NCBI GenBank assembly: GCA_947623455.1
Contig: OX392528.1
Location: 49,060,322-49,124,321, forward strand
Direction of reading: 5' to 3'
Origin: Mimachlamys varia
Taxonomy: Eukaryota; Mollusca; Bivalvia; Pectinida; Pectinidae
Length of the DNA: 64,000 nucleotides
Position numbers and translations under genes: made by a program. This document shows positions 1-13,016 of this stretch, piece after piece. A model generated the notes under the pieces. The model was not told the DNA's origin and made no database searches. It saw only the letters and a list, made by a program, of their open reading frames with translations. The stretch's first letter is position 1. Each line of letters starts with the position of its first letter.

Positions 1-502
1 GCTCCGGCACACTATTTCTATTTTTTTACACCAATGCTTTTGCTGCTGGTTTGTGATGCGTACTGTTATATAATGGATAGGAATTGATATGTTTTAACTC
101 GAGCGGTTAGACGCTGTGTGTACAGGACGAGTAAAGTAGGGCATTCACTGCGACACATAATAAATAAATAGAACAAGAGGACCGACGGGGTCTTTTTCTC
201 ATTTCCCCCTCTTTTTCGTATTGGCTTCATATTTATTAAATTAGAAAAACAATATTCATCTTTATATATCAACAGGTTGACTTTGCTTTTGAACCAATCA
301 GAGCTGCAATTTTGTATTCAATGTAAGCGTCTGGACGCCATGTACAATGTGACCTAGTTTGTAATGTGATCGAGGCTTGTAATGTGATATGTAAGCTGCT
401 ATTTATAGTTTAACTGCATCCTGCATTCACAGTTGTACATGTGAAACTATACTTTATTCAGCAGCAGTAATGCAAAGCTGATTAGTATTTACCCGGACCA
501 GT
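1..502. other. 5' flank of acyl-CoA synthetase gene 1
   Basis: AT-rich non-coding sequence with no convincing exon. It must contain the promoter and 5' UTR of the gene starting at 503, but I see no clear TATA box at a sensible distance and cannot place the transcription start. Confidence 0.4.
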
Positions 503-3500
503 ATGTCGTCTTGGGGAATATTAATGAACAGAATAAGCATTCCTGGCATCTACACCCGACGGTTAATGTTTACTGGGTGTCTGAGGCGGGTCATCTCTCC
601 CGAAGTGCCGAGACCTGTCAGGATCATGTTTTACAGAGACCTATCCAGCACTACCGCCCGGAACACCGTGTACAACAGTCCTATACCCAATATCAACATC
701 AAGGAGGAATCGTTGGCGGAATATTTTTTACCGAAATTTGAGCGTTTTGGAACCAATACAGCACTAGTAAGCTAATTTTGAAATTATTCACTTACAATTA
801 ACTTTGGCAATTGCAAGAAACTTATTAATTCTTTTGTTTAATGTTTTTTGTCCGATTTAAAATATATTTGATTTTTGTATTATTTGCCAGATGTAACGTT
901 GTCTTCATCTATCTGTCCGTCTGTCCGTCCGTTACTGTCCGTCTCTCTATACGGATCTTGGTTTCCATATAGTAACTGAGAAAGGAAGGGTTTTAACGAA
1001 ACGTCAGTTAACAGTTAGTTATGAGTAAATACATAATAAACTTTTGGTTGACAGGTGATCACTAAAGAACGGATTGATGGATTTGGTTGAATCTTCATAA
1101 ACTGTAAGCTTATGAGGTAATATAGAGTGGGATTATGATTGGGGTTAATATCTCATGTAAAAATGGTCACTATGGAAACCGGAGTTGACTAAAGTGTTTG
1201 ACTCCGTCTGTCCGTCTTTAAGTTTAGTGTACCCGGGCCAGGGAAACGATTTAATGAAATTATTGTTACTTCTGGTACTTCTACACGTCTAAACCTCAAA
1301 CCCAAATGTCCCTGTCACTGAAATACGGTTTTAATCATCCCATTCTCATTTCACGCTCAGCCTGATAAACCATTTATGAAATGATTTTTAAAATGAGAGC
1401 GCTGTTAATTGCTAGAAACGATTGCTAAAATGAAACATGCTCAATGCTATCAAGGTTCCTTAGGGAATTTAATTATGGCAGGTGACGAGTGTTGCATGCA
1501 ACAATGACTGTAATAAATAAATAAAAGAGAGAATACCGAAGCGTTAACAAATTCATAATCCAAACTCAAAATCGATTAAACCAGGGGCAAAATATGAACA
1601 AAGGAAAGATTTACATGGAGACTCTTGTAAAAGAAAAAGAGAATAAGACCAGGTGTTCCGGAAGAGTAAGCGTCTTCTACTTCATCGACGACACCCGCCA
1701 TGTAAATCTTTGTCACATCCAGGTAAACATCAAGTTTTCAAAATGAGAACCGAGTATCATTGTCAATCACAACAAGTAAACACACTAATGAGCATACTCA
1801 AAAACGTCCATCTTAAGCTTGTTTTTGCTTATTACTGTGCTTACTTGTTACGATTGATAATGACTCGGTTCTTATTTTGAGGATTGATGCTTACTTGGAT
1901 GTGACCTAGATTTACACGGCGGGTGTCGTTGATGAAGCAGAAGACGCTTACTCTTCCGGAACACCTGGTTTTATTATCTTGTTCTTTTACGAGAGTCTCC
2001 ATGTAAATCCTTCTTTAGTTCCTATTTTGCCATTTGTTTAATCGATTAGATTTCGGATTATGGTTTTGTTGACGCTTTCATATTCCCTGAAATGTTCAGA
2101 ACAACGTTGCGTGAATATTTTCATTTAATCACCAAGGTTGATTACGAGACAGGTAAAACGTACACCTACCTGGAGATGAGGGAGGCGGTGATAAAGTTAG
2201 GCAGTGCCCTACACAGGTTGGGGTACAGAAAGGGGGACGTACTCTGTATGTGTTCTACCAACAATACCGAGTATGCTCTTCTCATACTGGCTTGTGTGAC
2301 CTCAGGCATTGTACTTACCACCACAAACCCGGCCTATACTTCCGGTATGTACAACGTAGTGATGGTAGCTTTTACAAAATGATGATTCTGTTTGCATGTC
2401 TAATTTGTAATGTATAACACGGTAGAAAAACTTGCGGTCTGTCACGATGGATTTTTCGAATTGTTACTTTAGAAATAATCATTAATTTTTTATGTTTTCG
2501 TAAAACAGATGTTTAAAAATTTGCTACATACAGTCATTTAATTAGAGCTGATCAGGTCTTAATGTAATAGTACTTGCATTACTGTCAATACTGTTTACTG
2601 TAAAATCCAATATTTTCGCGCGTACATTTTCCGCTTATATCAGCCTTCAAACTGTTCGTGATGTGGAAATTCACGCGCTGAAGTCATGCCATGCTGTTTT
2701 GCATATTGTACCTATAATACTATTGTAGAGTTTGAGCATTGTTGAATAGGTCTTGGTGTGGATATATTCGCGGAGATTTATGCCAGCGAAATAAGCGAAA
2801 ATTTCCACACCGTTTACAGAATGATAAAATGTTGTACATAAATGTATGCTCAAGCTAATGATGCATACACATTGTAGTCTTGATTTGTTTTGTAATTTTG
2901 ATAAATAAAACCATGCATAACAGGCTAAAAATGAACACGATATTAATTAACATAACTTTGAATTACTTTCCGGTGCCAATGCAGTTAAACAACATACAGA
3001 GACAATTATAGAAATTAAGATGACTGCGAATATCAAAATTATCACAAAAGCATTATGTCCTTTCATGTAATATATTTGACAGAATTAATTTGTTTTCCTT
3101 TAGCTGAACTTGCACGTCACATAAGACAATCAGGAGCTACTGGTATAGTCATCATGGCATCGCATTTATCGACTCTCCAAGAAGCCATTGCAGGTGACCA
3201 TATGGCTGAAAGCAAAATCAAGGTATGGTCGTCCTATTACTCTAGAACATACTTTATAATGAAAAAGTGCAAGAGAATAAGACCAGGTCCTCGGGAAGTG
3301 TAAGCGTCATCGACGACACCGTCATGTAAATATAGGCGGTCATATCCAAGTAAAGAACCCTCAAAGACAGAACATAAACACCATTCTCAATTGTAACAAG
3401 CAGGTTTACTTATGAGCATATTAAGAAAACGTCCACTTTCTTATCATAAAGGGTTCAGAAAAACCTTCAATGAGACCACAATGACGACCGTTTGTTTGTT

Positions 3501-6500
3501 CGTCAGCAGTCGAAATCTATCACGAAAATCTTGATATTTATAGCAAGCCCTAGAATACCGAATCAAGCGCGACATCCATGTACATAAGTTGAAGAAGAAT
3601 GAATGATACTATCCAGAAAGGGAACGCTGGTGATCGGAAAATTAAAATTGTCACGTTTATAATATAGCTTATAAGTAAGTTTGCCATGTTGGTCATAGTT
3701 TCAGAAAAATAGAGGTATGTAGCTGATGAAAAGGTGTTAGTTGTGTCCTTGATTCAAAGTACAGAAAGATAAATATGATCGACTAGGTAAGCGAGTTTCT
3801 TCTCGCTTACAGACAACAAATCATCAATATATCAGAAAGTGAAACAGAAAGATTTGGCTATGCTTTTGCTACCTATACTATAAGCTACCCGACAAATGCA
3901 TTTCCGTAAGAAAACAAAAAAGCAAGCTAAGAGTGGGACATAATTTGTTCTCATAGGAATGCTGAACCTACTGGAAATGTTTTCCTCCAAACTCAACAAA
4001 TATATTGTCAACCAAGGCCATATATTCATAAACTGTACACTGAAATGACTTCAGAGATTTGATCCACATCATAATCTGAAACGGAATATCTTAATCGTTG
4101 ATGAGTTCTTAAAAGAATGGCCATTTGGTACAGCATTATTTTTTATGACGTTCTAAATCAATCAAGTTTCAAAGTTTCTATAAAAAATTACTATCTCGCC
4201 TCGTATTTCGAGCAATTTTGTTTCAAAGTTTATTTCACCTTCCAGAATATCATAACACTAGGAGAGATGGATGGATATCGTTCATTCTCAAATCTTCTAG
4301 AAGATGATGGAGCATGTTTCCCTGAAGATGTGCCGTTCAATCCTAAAAATGACGTGGCACTCCTTCCCTACTCAAGTGGAACTTCCGGTCCCCCAAAAGG
4401 AGTCATGTTGACACATATGAACGTTGTGTCAAACATCCAACAGATAAGGTAGTGTCATCTATGATACACTGTGGATTGACAGATGAACCTTACACACACC
4501 TACCGTAATTGCCAGTGTATTGCCCGTGGGCTATCGTTGTTTTTACATCAGACGATGCCTAGTGCGGGCTATCTACCGGTGCGGGCTATCTGTATTTTTT
4601 AAAACCAAATTATTAAATAATGCGGGCTATACAATTTTAAATGTTTCCACTTTTATCAACATGTCGAGGATACGCTATTTGTAAACAAAATATGTCATTG
4701 ATAAGTTAATACAGAGCTTTAGTTATACACATAAATATATGTATTTACAAAATAAAAACAATATTTCCATCATATCTCTCTGATTTCAAGCATTCAAAAT
4801 AATTAATCACAAAGTCACATACGATGTACACTTTAACACACCACGTATGCATTCGATGTATAACCCGCGGGCAATCTACCAGTGTGGATAATCTGGAATT
4901 TATTTTACAAAATCCTCCAAAATGCCTTAATTTAATTCCCGCGGGCTATACCCCGGTGCGGGTAACACGCAGGTTTTACGGTACATGTGATTCACCATTT
5001 AAATTTAGTAATTAATACATTATCCTGACAAAATTGAATTGCACTGCACCATACAACCTTTTCGTCCTTCTAGGACTTGTCAGTGATACTATAGGGAAGA
5101 AAGTACTATTCTATTGAACTTAAGATCTTTTACATTTATGACGTAAATTTGAGTATATTGCAGTCAAACTAAATTCTTAACTCGTATTCACTAGCCGAAA
5201 CTTGAGTTTATATCATAATTGTCTAATGATATGTGATATATAAACCTAATTGAGTTTATTAGTACATCCGTTGATAAAGTCTTGCTTAAGTTTGTTTCTG
5301 TAACAAATTGTTTAAGATACAATATCCTGCTGTTAAGTTACGTTTACGTATCAGTTATCATTCTAAGGTATATTACAGGTTTTATCTATCTTCATAAATA
5401 TATATATATACATTTTTTAATTTATGAAGTCGGCGAAAGAGCCTTTAAATTGCAACAAAGATAATACAATTACAATGTACAGAATTTTTGATAACGCAAA
5501 GTTACAGAACAAATTTGATATGTACTAGCAAATGTGTAATATACAATGTTAATTATTTCAACTTTTAATGAAATGAATGGCTTAAATTACCCAGCTGGAT
5601 GAACCAATGTCTGGTAAAGCAAGGAACAATATTGATTGAATTATACCTCAGTTCTCACTTTGAGGTCATGCCATTTACTTGGATCTGACCTAGATTTACA
5701 TGGATGGTGTCGTCAGTGAAGAAGATGACGCTTACTCTTCAAGAGTCTCCATATAAATGTTTCCTTTGTTCATATTTTACTCTTAGTTTAATCGATTTTG
5801 TGTTCGGATTATGGTTTTGTTGACGCTTTGGTATTTTCTGATTATTTTCTTAATTAAATATTGCATTTATCTTCATCAAATAATGGATTCATGGATAAGA
5901 GTTACAAGTGTAATTCGTCCCTGGAAGTGTATGCTATATGGTATGTGTGAAATGGTCAAAATGGTACGTGTTAATGTGTGATTTATTGGTCAATGTCCAT
6001 TTTCTTCAGACCACAGCTGACCATAACGCCGGACGACACAAGTCTCTGTCTTTTGCCAATGTTCCACATTGGTGGTTTGACCGCTGTTTTGATGAGCACT
6101 TTACAAGATGGTGGTAAACTAGTCATTCTACCAAAATTTGAACCAGGATCCTTTCTCAAATCTATCCAGGATCACAAGGTATATTAACCATGTTTAATTA
6201 TATAAATATACATCCATATATGTTATACTTTGTACGTCCATGTGTAATTTACTTGTTCAGGTAAAATTATCTTACACCGGTATGATACGAATATACGAGT
6301 TAGGTGGTGGCCCGTCATGATCGGTATTATCTGAATAGGTTCAGAAAAGATGGAAGAAAAACAAACAAAATAAATTGCTGTCAAGTTTACACATTCTTCA
6401 TCTGTCTTTGATTATCCCGAGACGCTTAATTCTGACAATACAATCAAAGATTCATTTGTTCAAGATTATAAAATAGCACGAAAATAGGTCCGATTTTACT

Positions 6501-9500
6501 GTACGAATTAAAAATTTTATCGATGAGTGCGTCATAAAATGCATGACAATTTTAGCAAATCTGATGTTAATGTCCTAATTGAATAATAAAAATAAATACC
6601 ACTTTTTTAAAAACAAAATATCATTTGACATTCTTTCCTTGTTTTGTATTTAAAAACAAAACAAGGAAAGAATGTTAAATGATATTAAAAGGACACATTA
6701 TTAGCCTACTTAACCTGTAATTGATGTTTCCTGTTGCTACGATAGGTAACCGTCCTCTACATGGTACCACCTGTAGCTCTGTTCCTAGCCAGACACCCCC
6801 TCGTGGACAAGTTTGACATATCAAGTGTCCGTTTCCATCTGTGTGCAGCTGCTCCGCTGGGAGAGTCATTATGTAGGGAGTATGAGGACAGACTGAAATA
6901 TCCCATATGCCAAGGTAGGAAAATGGCGATCAATCAGTGATTCAATTACTTTGAGTGTTGTTATTTTAAAAAGGCTGGTTGAATTCTTAACATACTTACT
7001 TGTGTATGACTACGTCTTTGAAATTATACAGCAATAGTTTAATTTTACTTCTAAATTCAGACATTAAAGGGGTTTTACGCATCTGACCCTTTTGCTTCTA
7101 CATTAGTTTAGAAATTTTGGATTCCCACCTTTTGGCCCCTAGCATCACTGAAGAGTCCTACAAGGACGAAACAGCTGTATGATACAGTTTAATTAATTTT
7201 TACGGCATTCTGTATTTATTACTAAATTTAAAAGGCGCAGCATATATTTGTGTTACGTTAACTGAACGCTTCATTCCAGTGTCTGAAATAAAAACATGCG
7301 TTAACGTATCAATATGTGGTACGACTGACTGTGAAAATACCATTTTTGTTCTGTGTTAGGGTATGGGATGACAGAGTTGAGCCCGTTCGCTATTATAGAC
7401 ACACTGCCACCACACCATATTGGGACTGTTGGATCATTGATACCAAACACCAGCGCTAAGGTACAGTATTTCACAGAAGATCACGGCGTATGACTGACTA
7501 AATACTAATATGGGATGTACAGATTTGACTGTGTCCACACACACACAATCTTCCCAGTATTTTCCCAAATGAACACTCAACACACTTATTTAAACTTTCG
7601 GACGTTCATAACTCTAAGCAGCTTACTACTAAGACTATTACATGATTAGCACGTTTTATGGACGTTATTAATATATTATTAGGAAATATTCTGCATCCTT
7701 GTATGACTATGAGATGGACGTTTAGTTTGGTGGTAAATAAGTATGCCTGCTTTGAGTGATTGAAAAGTATGCCTCAGTTCTCACTTTGATGTCATGACAT
7801 TTACTTGGATATGACCTAGATTTCCCTGACGGCTGTCGTCGATGAAGCACAAGACGCTTACTTTTAAAGAAAACTTCGGTCTTATTTTCAATGGTATTCG
7901 TGTACTACTTTAAATTGTTTATTTTCTAACCAAGGTTTAATACATTTTGATTTACGATTACGGTTTTGGTAACGGTTTGATATTATCTGATTTCGTTTCA
8001 AATGCAATTGATCTAAGCTCCAATTGTATCTCAATATTAAAAAAACACACCTCTATCTAAGACTAATTGAAATAGGCAAATTATATAATGATATGAAATG
8101 TACGATTACAACGTGACATATTCGACCAAGCAAATCAAATCCAATTCTTTTTTTATGTTAGAAATGGCACTTGTTCCGTGTCACGGTGTGCTGAACTGAT
8201 CAAAGGTATTGCGTAAATGTAAGATCGCATGTGTTCATTGATTTTGAACCATCAACAGATTGTGTGTCCAGAGACAGGTGCACCACTTGGACCTGGGGAG
8301 ACAGGCGAAGTGTGTATACAAGGGCCCCAGGTAATGAAGGGATATCTCAACAACAAGGAAGCAACCAATGAAATGATCAGGGACGGGTGGCTTCACACAG
8401 GTACGAGTTGTTCTTCCCCCATTAATACAATATCACTTAGAAGCTACACGTACATACATGTACAAGCCTTAATTGCTTTCGAAGTTCACACATAATTTGT
8501 GTCTCAGCTAGATCTTTATTCCGGCGCATGTGTTGACAAAATGTGCAACAAGCAACATATTCCAAAGGTTTGATGAATCTTTAAAAGTGATACACATATT
8601 ATTTGATTGTATAAAGGACATCACGAAGGTGACACATGTGGTCCAGGGGATGTTTTTTTTCATTAACGAATCGTTGTGCCCTTATGTTTCAACTACAAAT
8701 GTAGCTTTGCAAAAATGCTCAAGAGAGTTAAGCAATAAATCCCCTTTTGTTAACAACAGATGAAATTTAGACAACATTTTGCAAGGACAATTCATGGAAA
8801 TATGTTTGTTTTTAGTGTTGCAAAAGGTAAGTTTTGTTTGTTGCATTGCTGGGAAAGAAAGGTGAGACAAAACGAACCATTATTTTGTAATTAGGTGACA
8901 GAGAAAGGAATGAAATAATTTAGCAAGGAGCTTCTCTTTGGTATAAATTTACTTTACTTAAATAATAATTTAAAACTTAAACATATCTCGATTTTATTTC
9001 CAGGTCTGATAGACAAATATTAACAAAGTAAATTGTTTCATTTTTTGGTCGGTAAATGAGCATCCTTTATGATGCGATACTTCGAACAAGCAATATAACT
9101 TCATTGTGTTTACTTCAAATTATTTCTTTACTGTAACAAACATTCAGATGATTTGACCTGTTTGCTTATTTATTTTCTCGTTCCAGGTGATTTGGGACAC
9201 GTTCGGGAAGATGGCTGTTTTGTCATCACCGATAGATTAAAAGAGCTTATCAAATACAAGGGGATGCAGGTTTGTTTTGTTTCCGGTTTCCTTGTTTCTT
9301 AAAAACACTTCCACTGACTCAAATGAAGTTCAAAGTGCCCGAAGTGAAATTAGTATCAACTTGATACAATATACAGATATATTGAAAATGATTAATATTT
9401 CTCATTCAAATTTCTATATACGGCTCAATCACATTCTAGTTTGCAAGTTATCACAAAGTAGTTCGAAAATTATTACCAGTGGTTATAGGGCCTATTCAAC

Positions 9501-12337
9501 CAGCATATATATTTTTCAGCTCCCTAGAAGGCACATCTTCGCTAGCCAAGGGTTACGATCCGCACACTCATCTTCACCCTTGGCATATATAGACCACATT
9601 TCGTAAATCCCGCGACGAGAATTTTCATTGGATGCAGCTAGGTCTGGCTGCGTCCAATCAGAGCGCACCTTACATTTGATCACGCGCTCTTCTTGTGGGA
9701 CAGAAAAAATTGTAAACAAACATGGCACGTGCAGTGTCGACTGTGTCATGGATCTTTACCAGTAAAACAGAGAAGAACAATCTTCACCGACACATTTACG
9801 GTAAGGACTCAGTGCGTGGATCGCCGTTTCCTGATGCTGTCTAATTTGATCAAGCTTGAATTTTTCACAGATCAACCGAATGAGATGTTTTTCCATGTTT
9901 ACATTCATTGCTGAAGCTGTTTTGTTATACGCATTTTGATTATTCGGTGATTACGTGATTCAAAAGGACACAACGCACACCGACCGCTAGGTGGCAGACC
10001 CGGGAGCTTTCAATTTTGCCATGATATATTCCAGGGGTGTAGATTACATAGGTGATCGTAACCCCTGGATATCGAGGATGTAGAAGGCATAGCCCAAGCT
10101 GCTATTGTGGCTCTCACAGCCAGCATTCTGAGTATACTGGAACAAGCAGAGTGAAGTATCTTGCTCTAAGATACAACATAGTGTCGTGCCGTGATTCGAA
10201 CTCACAGTCCTTCACTCATAAGCCCAGCGTCCACAACTATAGCAGTGCGTCTGATCATAGATGTATTTACATATACACGTTGCTTGCCACATAGAATATT
10301 CCGATGGTGTAATATGAGCTTTGATTGCACTGCAGTCTCCGAGGTTAGCAGTTATCTCATTTGAGTAGTGGCATGGTGCATAATATACACATTTTCGTAG
10401 TACACGATTTGAAATTATAAAGAACTATTTCAAATTTACTTCTAAATTCATAAAATAAAGAGGTTTTACGCATCTGACCCTTCAGCTTCTACATTAGTTT
10501 AGTAATTTTGGATTCCCATCTTTTGGCCCCTAGCATCACTGACGAGTCATAGAAGGACAAAACAGCTGTATGATGCAGTTTAATTAATTTTTTCGGTATA
10601 CTGTATCTATTACTAAATTTAAAAGGTGCAGCGTATGTATGTGTTACGTCATCTTTTATGAACGTCAACCTTACTGTAGAGAATATACATTCAAAGCTAA
10701 GAACTTAATTATTCTTGAGTATCATGTCACGGCTCTCAGTTTATGTCTGATGCATTTTTTGAAACATACGTCTTATTGACCACCATGTACAAAGAGAACC
10801 TTCTATGACTTTGCCTTATTCAAGTACAATACCCCAATGCCGTCACTGTTGACTCCCTCCATTGTAATATCTCGTGACAAATTGACACGATATTGAATCA
10901 ATTCAGGAATACAGAACACATACGATAACCTCTTGAAAATGTCAACCATTTGTTAATCATTGTTTACGTGAGAAAAGTTTCAAAGAAACCAGGAGGACAA
11001 CAACCATATCGGACTCCACTGCGGGCAGATGTTCTAAATATATTCCTGTTAATTTGTGCATAAAAGGATCGTAAAAATTATGCTCGGAAATAAATTATTT
11101 ATCATTCTTGAAATATCCTAAGACACAATCGTTTGCTGGACGACGAATTTGTCACTGTATGTTTTTTTTAATGTTTAATGACTTTCAGTGGCTCGCTAGA
11201 CTAAAGTTAATACAATGGAGTCCCTTCCCTTATTAGGACCACATAAGTTATATGATAGTGATAGATTGATGGAGGAATACTATCAATACTAAAATTATTT
11301 TAAAAAATAATTTAAAAAAAAAGATATCACCATTGACTTTCTTATATGTAAATGGTGTTTTTATTTTCAAAATATTTTTTCATTAGTTTTTATTGATATT
11401 TTATGACGGATTATTTTCTTACTCGTATCAGTTTTGTTGAGCTACTATTTCCGGATATGACGTCATGAATCGTGAGCAGACGTTCTGTTTCGAGAAAATA
11501 TGATAATGCGTTTATCATGTTAACGGTAGGTGGTATAAAGCAGTATCTCGATGATAGAAACTTTTATCACCGATGCCACATCTGGATCTCATCTCCATAT
11601 ATATTTTCTCTTTCAGTTCCTTCTATAATGTTGAAAAACATGGATTGAATTTGATGTCAAATGTTTCCCAGTTAACATGATTGATCATTAAAGACTTTCT
11701 GGCATAAAATGCACACAGGTTGCTCCAGCAGAGCTCGAGGATATGTTGCTGCGACATCCGGGGGTACAGGACGTAGCCGTGATAGGAAAGCCAGACGAGA
11801 GAGCAGGGGAGGTCCCCCGGGCCTACATAGTGCCCAATCCAAACGGAAAGGTCACAAGGGAGGAGATATCCAAATTCATTGAAGGTAACGTTCAAACACA
11901 AGTACAAATATCATAGATTTAGTAGCTACAGAATGCTACGATGATGTTTAAAACTCCTGTTTCAAATACATATCTTTTTACAAAATGACTATTGTTAATG
12001 TAGGGTGCAAAACGACATTTATGTTGAACTAGAACTTCAATATCACATGAACATTATTGAATAAAATATTGTTTCGCAAGACAAAATAATGTTTTTGAAC
12101 ATTCTATGATAATGTAAAAAGTATCTGATATGTGGTTTTCATAAAAAAATTACCACATTATGTTTTAAATTGTGTTTGCACAAGGACATTACAGCGTATA
12201 TTGAGCTGCCATTATTTTACTTGACAGAAAATGCAGCATCCTACAAACACCTGAGGGGAGGAGTAGAATTCCTAGATGAAATTCCAAAATCGCCATCTGG
12301 AAAAATTCTGAAACGTATCATCCGGAACATGTTGTGA
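503..12337 (+). CDS. Acyl-CoA synthetase (4-coumarate-CoA ligase-like), gene 1, complete
   Basis: ANL-superfamily enzyme that would activate a carboxylic acid with ATP to an acyl-adenylate and then a CoA thioester. Exons: 503-766, 2137-2344, 3104-3222, 4246-4448, 6010-6178, 6746-6914, 7360-7460, 8259-8400, 9187-9269, 11719-11884, 12228-12337. All introns are GT/AG, phases agree, and the sum is 578 codons including TGA. Motifs: P-loop [13 protein letters not shown] near residues 239-251 (usual form TTGLPKG, so Ser and Pro replacements here), GYGMTE at 378-383, GD at 459-460, hinge [13 protein letters not shown] at 474-486, and [11 protein letters not shown] with the probable catalytic Lys567. 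The first 55 residues are rich in Arg and Ser with almost no acidic residues, as in mitochondrial presequences. There is no SKL-type peroxisomal end (last residues NML). The substrate is not predictable. The start is the first ATG in the exon 1 frame; the in-frame ATGs at residues 8 and 22 are alternatives. Confidence 0.9.
1530..2088. mobile_element. Fold-back MITE in intron 1 of gene 1
   Basis: Two long arms, about 1530-1790 and 1830-2088, are inverted near-copies of each other. For example ACCAGGTGTTCCGGAAGAGT at about 1649 recurs as its complement near 1960, and the ends read GAATACCGAAGCGT and ACGCTTTCATATTC. It has no coding capacity. It ends only about 48 bp before exon 2, so it lies next to the polypyrimidine/branch region of that acceptor. 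Related half-elements occur at 3262-3460, 5664-5850 and 7740-7985. Confidence 0.75.
3262..3460. mobile_element. Half copy of the 1530-2088 fold-back MITE family
   Basis: Starts with AAGAGAATAAGACCAGGTCC and continues through GTAAGCGTCATCGACGACACC, matching the left arm of the element at 1530-2088. It sits 40 bp after exon 3 of gene 1. Confidence 0.6.
4246..4448 (+). CDS. Gene 1 exon 4 (P-loop exon)
   Basis: Acceptor TTCCAG, donor AG|GTAGTG, phase 2 end. Encodes [19 protein letters not shown], the ATP-phosphate-binding loop of adenylate-forming enzymes. The gene 2 counterpart (19408-19610) has the same length and the canonical TTGLPKG. Confidence 0.9.
4497..4985. mobile_element. Probable MITE with GCGGGCTAT repeats, intron 4 of gene 1
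   Basis: The ends are imperfect inverted repeats (CTACCGTAATTGCCAGTGT at the left, complement of CGCAGGTTTTACGGTA at the right). The interior repeats GGTGCGGGCTATCT-like words several times in both orientations. No ORF of note. Confidence 0.45.
5664..5850. mobile_element. Half copy of the 1530-2088 fold-back MITE family
   Basis: Contains ACTTGGATCTGACCTAGATT, GACGCTTACTCTTC, AGAGTCTCCATATAAATG and GGATTATGGTTTTGTTGACG, the right-arm sequence of the 1530-2088 element. Intron 4 of gene 1. Confidence 0.6.
6617..6686. repeat. Near-perfect hairpin, intron 5 of gene 1
   Basis: Arms of about 29 bp (ATATCATTTGACATTCTTTC... and its complement) are separated by a short AT loop, with about one mismatch. 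It lies 60 bp before exon 6. It could be a small MITE or a transcribed hairpin; the sequence alone does not decide. Confidence 0.7.
7025..7260. mobile_element. Retroposon tail / SINE-like copy
   Basis: Shares TTTTGGCCCCTAGCATCACT and AACAGCTGTATGAT words with 10425-10650 and with 43228-43390. The last of these directly follows the decayed retrotransposon ORF at 41.4-43.2 kb, which points to a shared LINE 3' region. Intron 6 of gene 1. Confidence 0.55.
7740..7985. mobile_element. Half copy of the 1530-2088 fold-back MITE family
   Basis: ACTTGGATATGACCTAGATT, GTCGTCGATGAAGCACAAGA and GATTACGGTTTTGGTAACGG match the right arm of the element at 1530-2088, diverged. Intron 7 of gene 1. Confidence 0.5.
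9187..9269 (+). CDS. Gene 1 exon 9 (GD motif and hinge), absent from gene 2
   Basis: Acceptor TTCCAG, donor CAG|GTTTGT, 83 nt, entry phase 1 and exit phase 0. It supplies the conserved Gly-Asp that contacts the adenylate ribose and the hinge [15 protein letters not shown] about which the C-terminal domain rotates. It is the shortest exon of the gene and the only one with no visible counterpart in gene 2. Confidence 0.9.
9500..9905 (+). other. Orphan promoter-plus-first-exon-like fragment, intron 9 of gene 1
   Basis: A segment with inverted CCAAT words (CATTGGATGC ... GCGTCCAATCAGAG), then an ATG at 9722 opening [18 protein letters not shown], with a good donor-like G|GTAAGG near 9801. No downstream exon is recognisable. 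It may be the 5' end of a DNA transposon or a captured gene start. Function unknown. Confidence 0.3.
10085..10265 (-). mobile_element. tRNA-derived SINE
   Basis: Read on the - strand it has a box B-like GAGTTCGAATCACGGC, then GATACTTCACTCTGCTTGTT followed by CCAGTATACTCAG, the same core as the SINE at 51425-51675. Intron 9 of gene 1. Confidence 0.6.
10425..10650. mobile_element. Retroposon tail / SINE-like copy
   Basis: Closely related to 7025-7260, including GGTTTTACGCATCTGACCC, TTTTGGCCCCTAGCATCACT and a matching 3' segment. Intron 9 of gene 1. Confidence 0.55.
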
Positions 12338-13010
12338 ACTTTTCACCTCATCAAATTACTTCATAACGGGGGAGGGGGGGGGGGGGGAACTTTATTAATA
12401 ATACTAAAGCATGTCATATATTTTTAGTCCCCTATCTGAAATTTGGTATACAGATACATTATGTTGATATCTTCGCCAGGCCCCTGTATTTTGTTAATGA
12501 ATCAATGCACCTTTATAGCTTGTGGAGGGCCGGTAGGGGACACAATGTATTGCTTCAGCAATACTAAATATGCTTGTTCTTCTTGCATTCATAAATATTG
12601 TTTTCTTTTTGTTTAGTTGCAGGGGCGGATCCAGAAATTTTTCAAGGGGGTGTCACCATTTCAGATTTTAGGTTTATTTTGCAGCAAATGCGGTCTTAAT
12701 CACATCTTGTTTTTTTAAACAAATGCATTTATCTCTTTACTTTTTCAATGATCTCTTATTTGATCTTCATCTTTGTTAAATTCTCGAATAAAAATGTGGT
12801 TATATAAACGACATGATTTATTTCTGGCAATTTGCAAGATATTGTCATCTTTTAATTGAGTAGCTCATAGTTTTTATTTTAATACAAAAATTCAAATACA
12901 ATACCAGAGACCTATATTACACAGTGTTATAAATATCTCTACACAATATGTTGTATGTATTTGTATATAATACTGATTATATGCTTAACTATTATGTAAA
13001 TATTTGAAAC

Positions 13011-13016
13011 AATAAA
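13011..13016 (+). terminator. Candidate poly(A) signal AATAAA for gene 1
   Basis: AATAAA about 670 bp after the gene 1 stop codon. A second GAATAAAAAT occurs near 12785. Which is used, if either, cannot be told from sequence. Confidence 0.3.
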
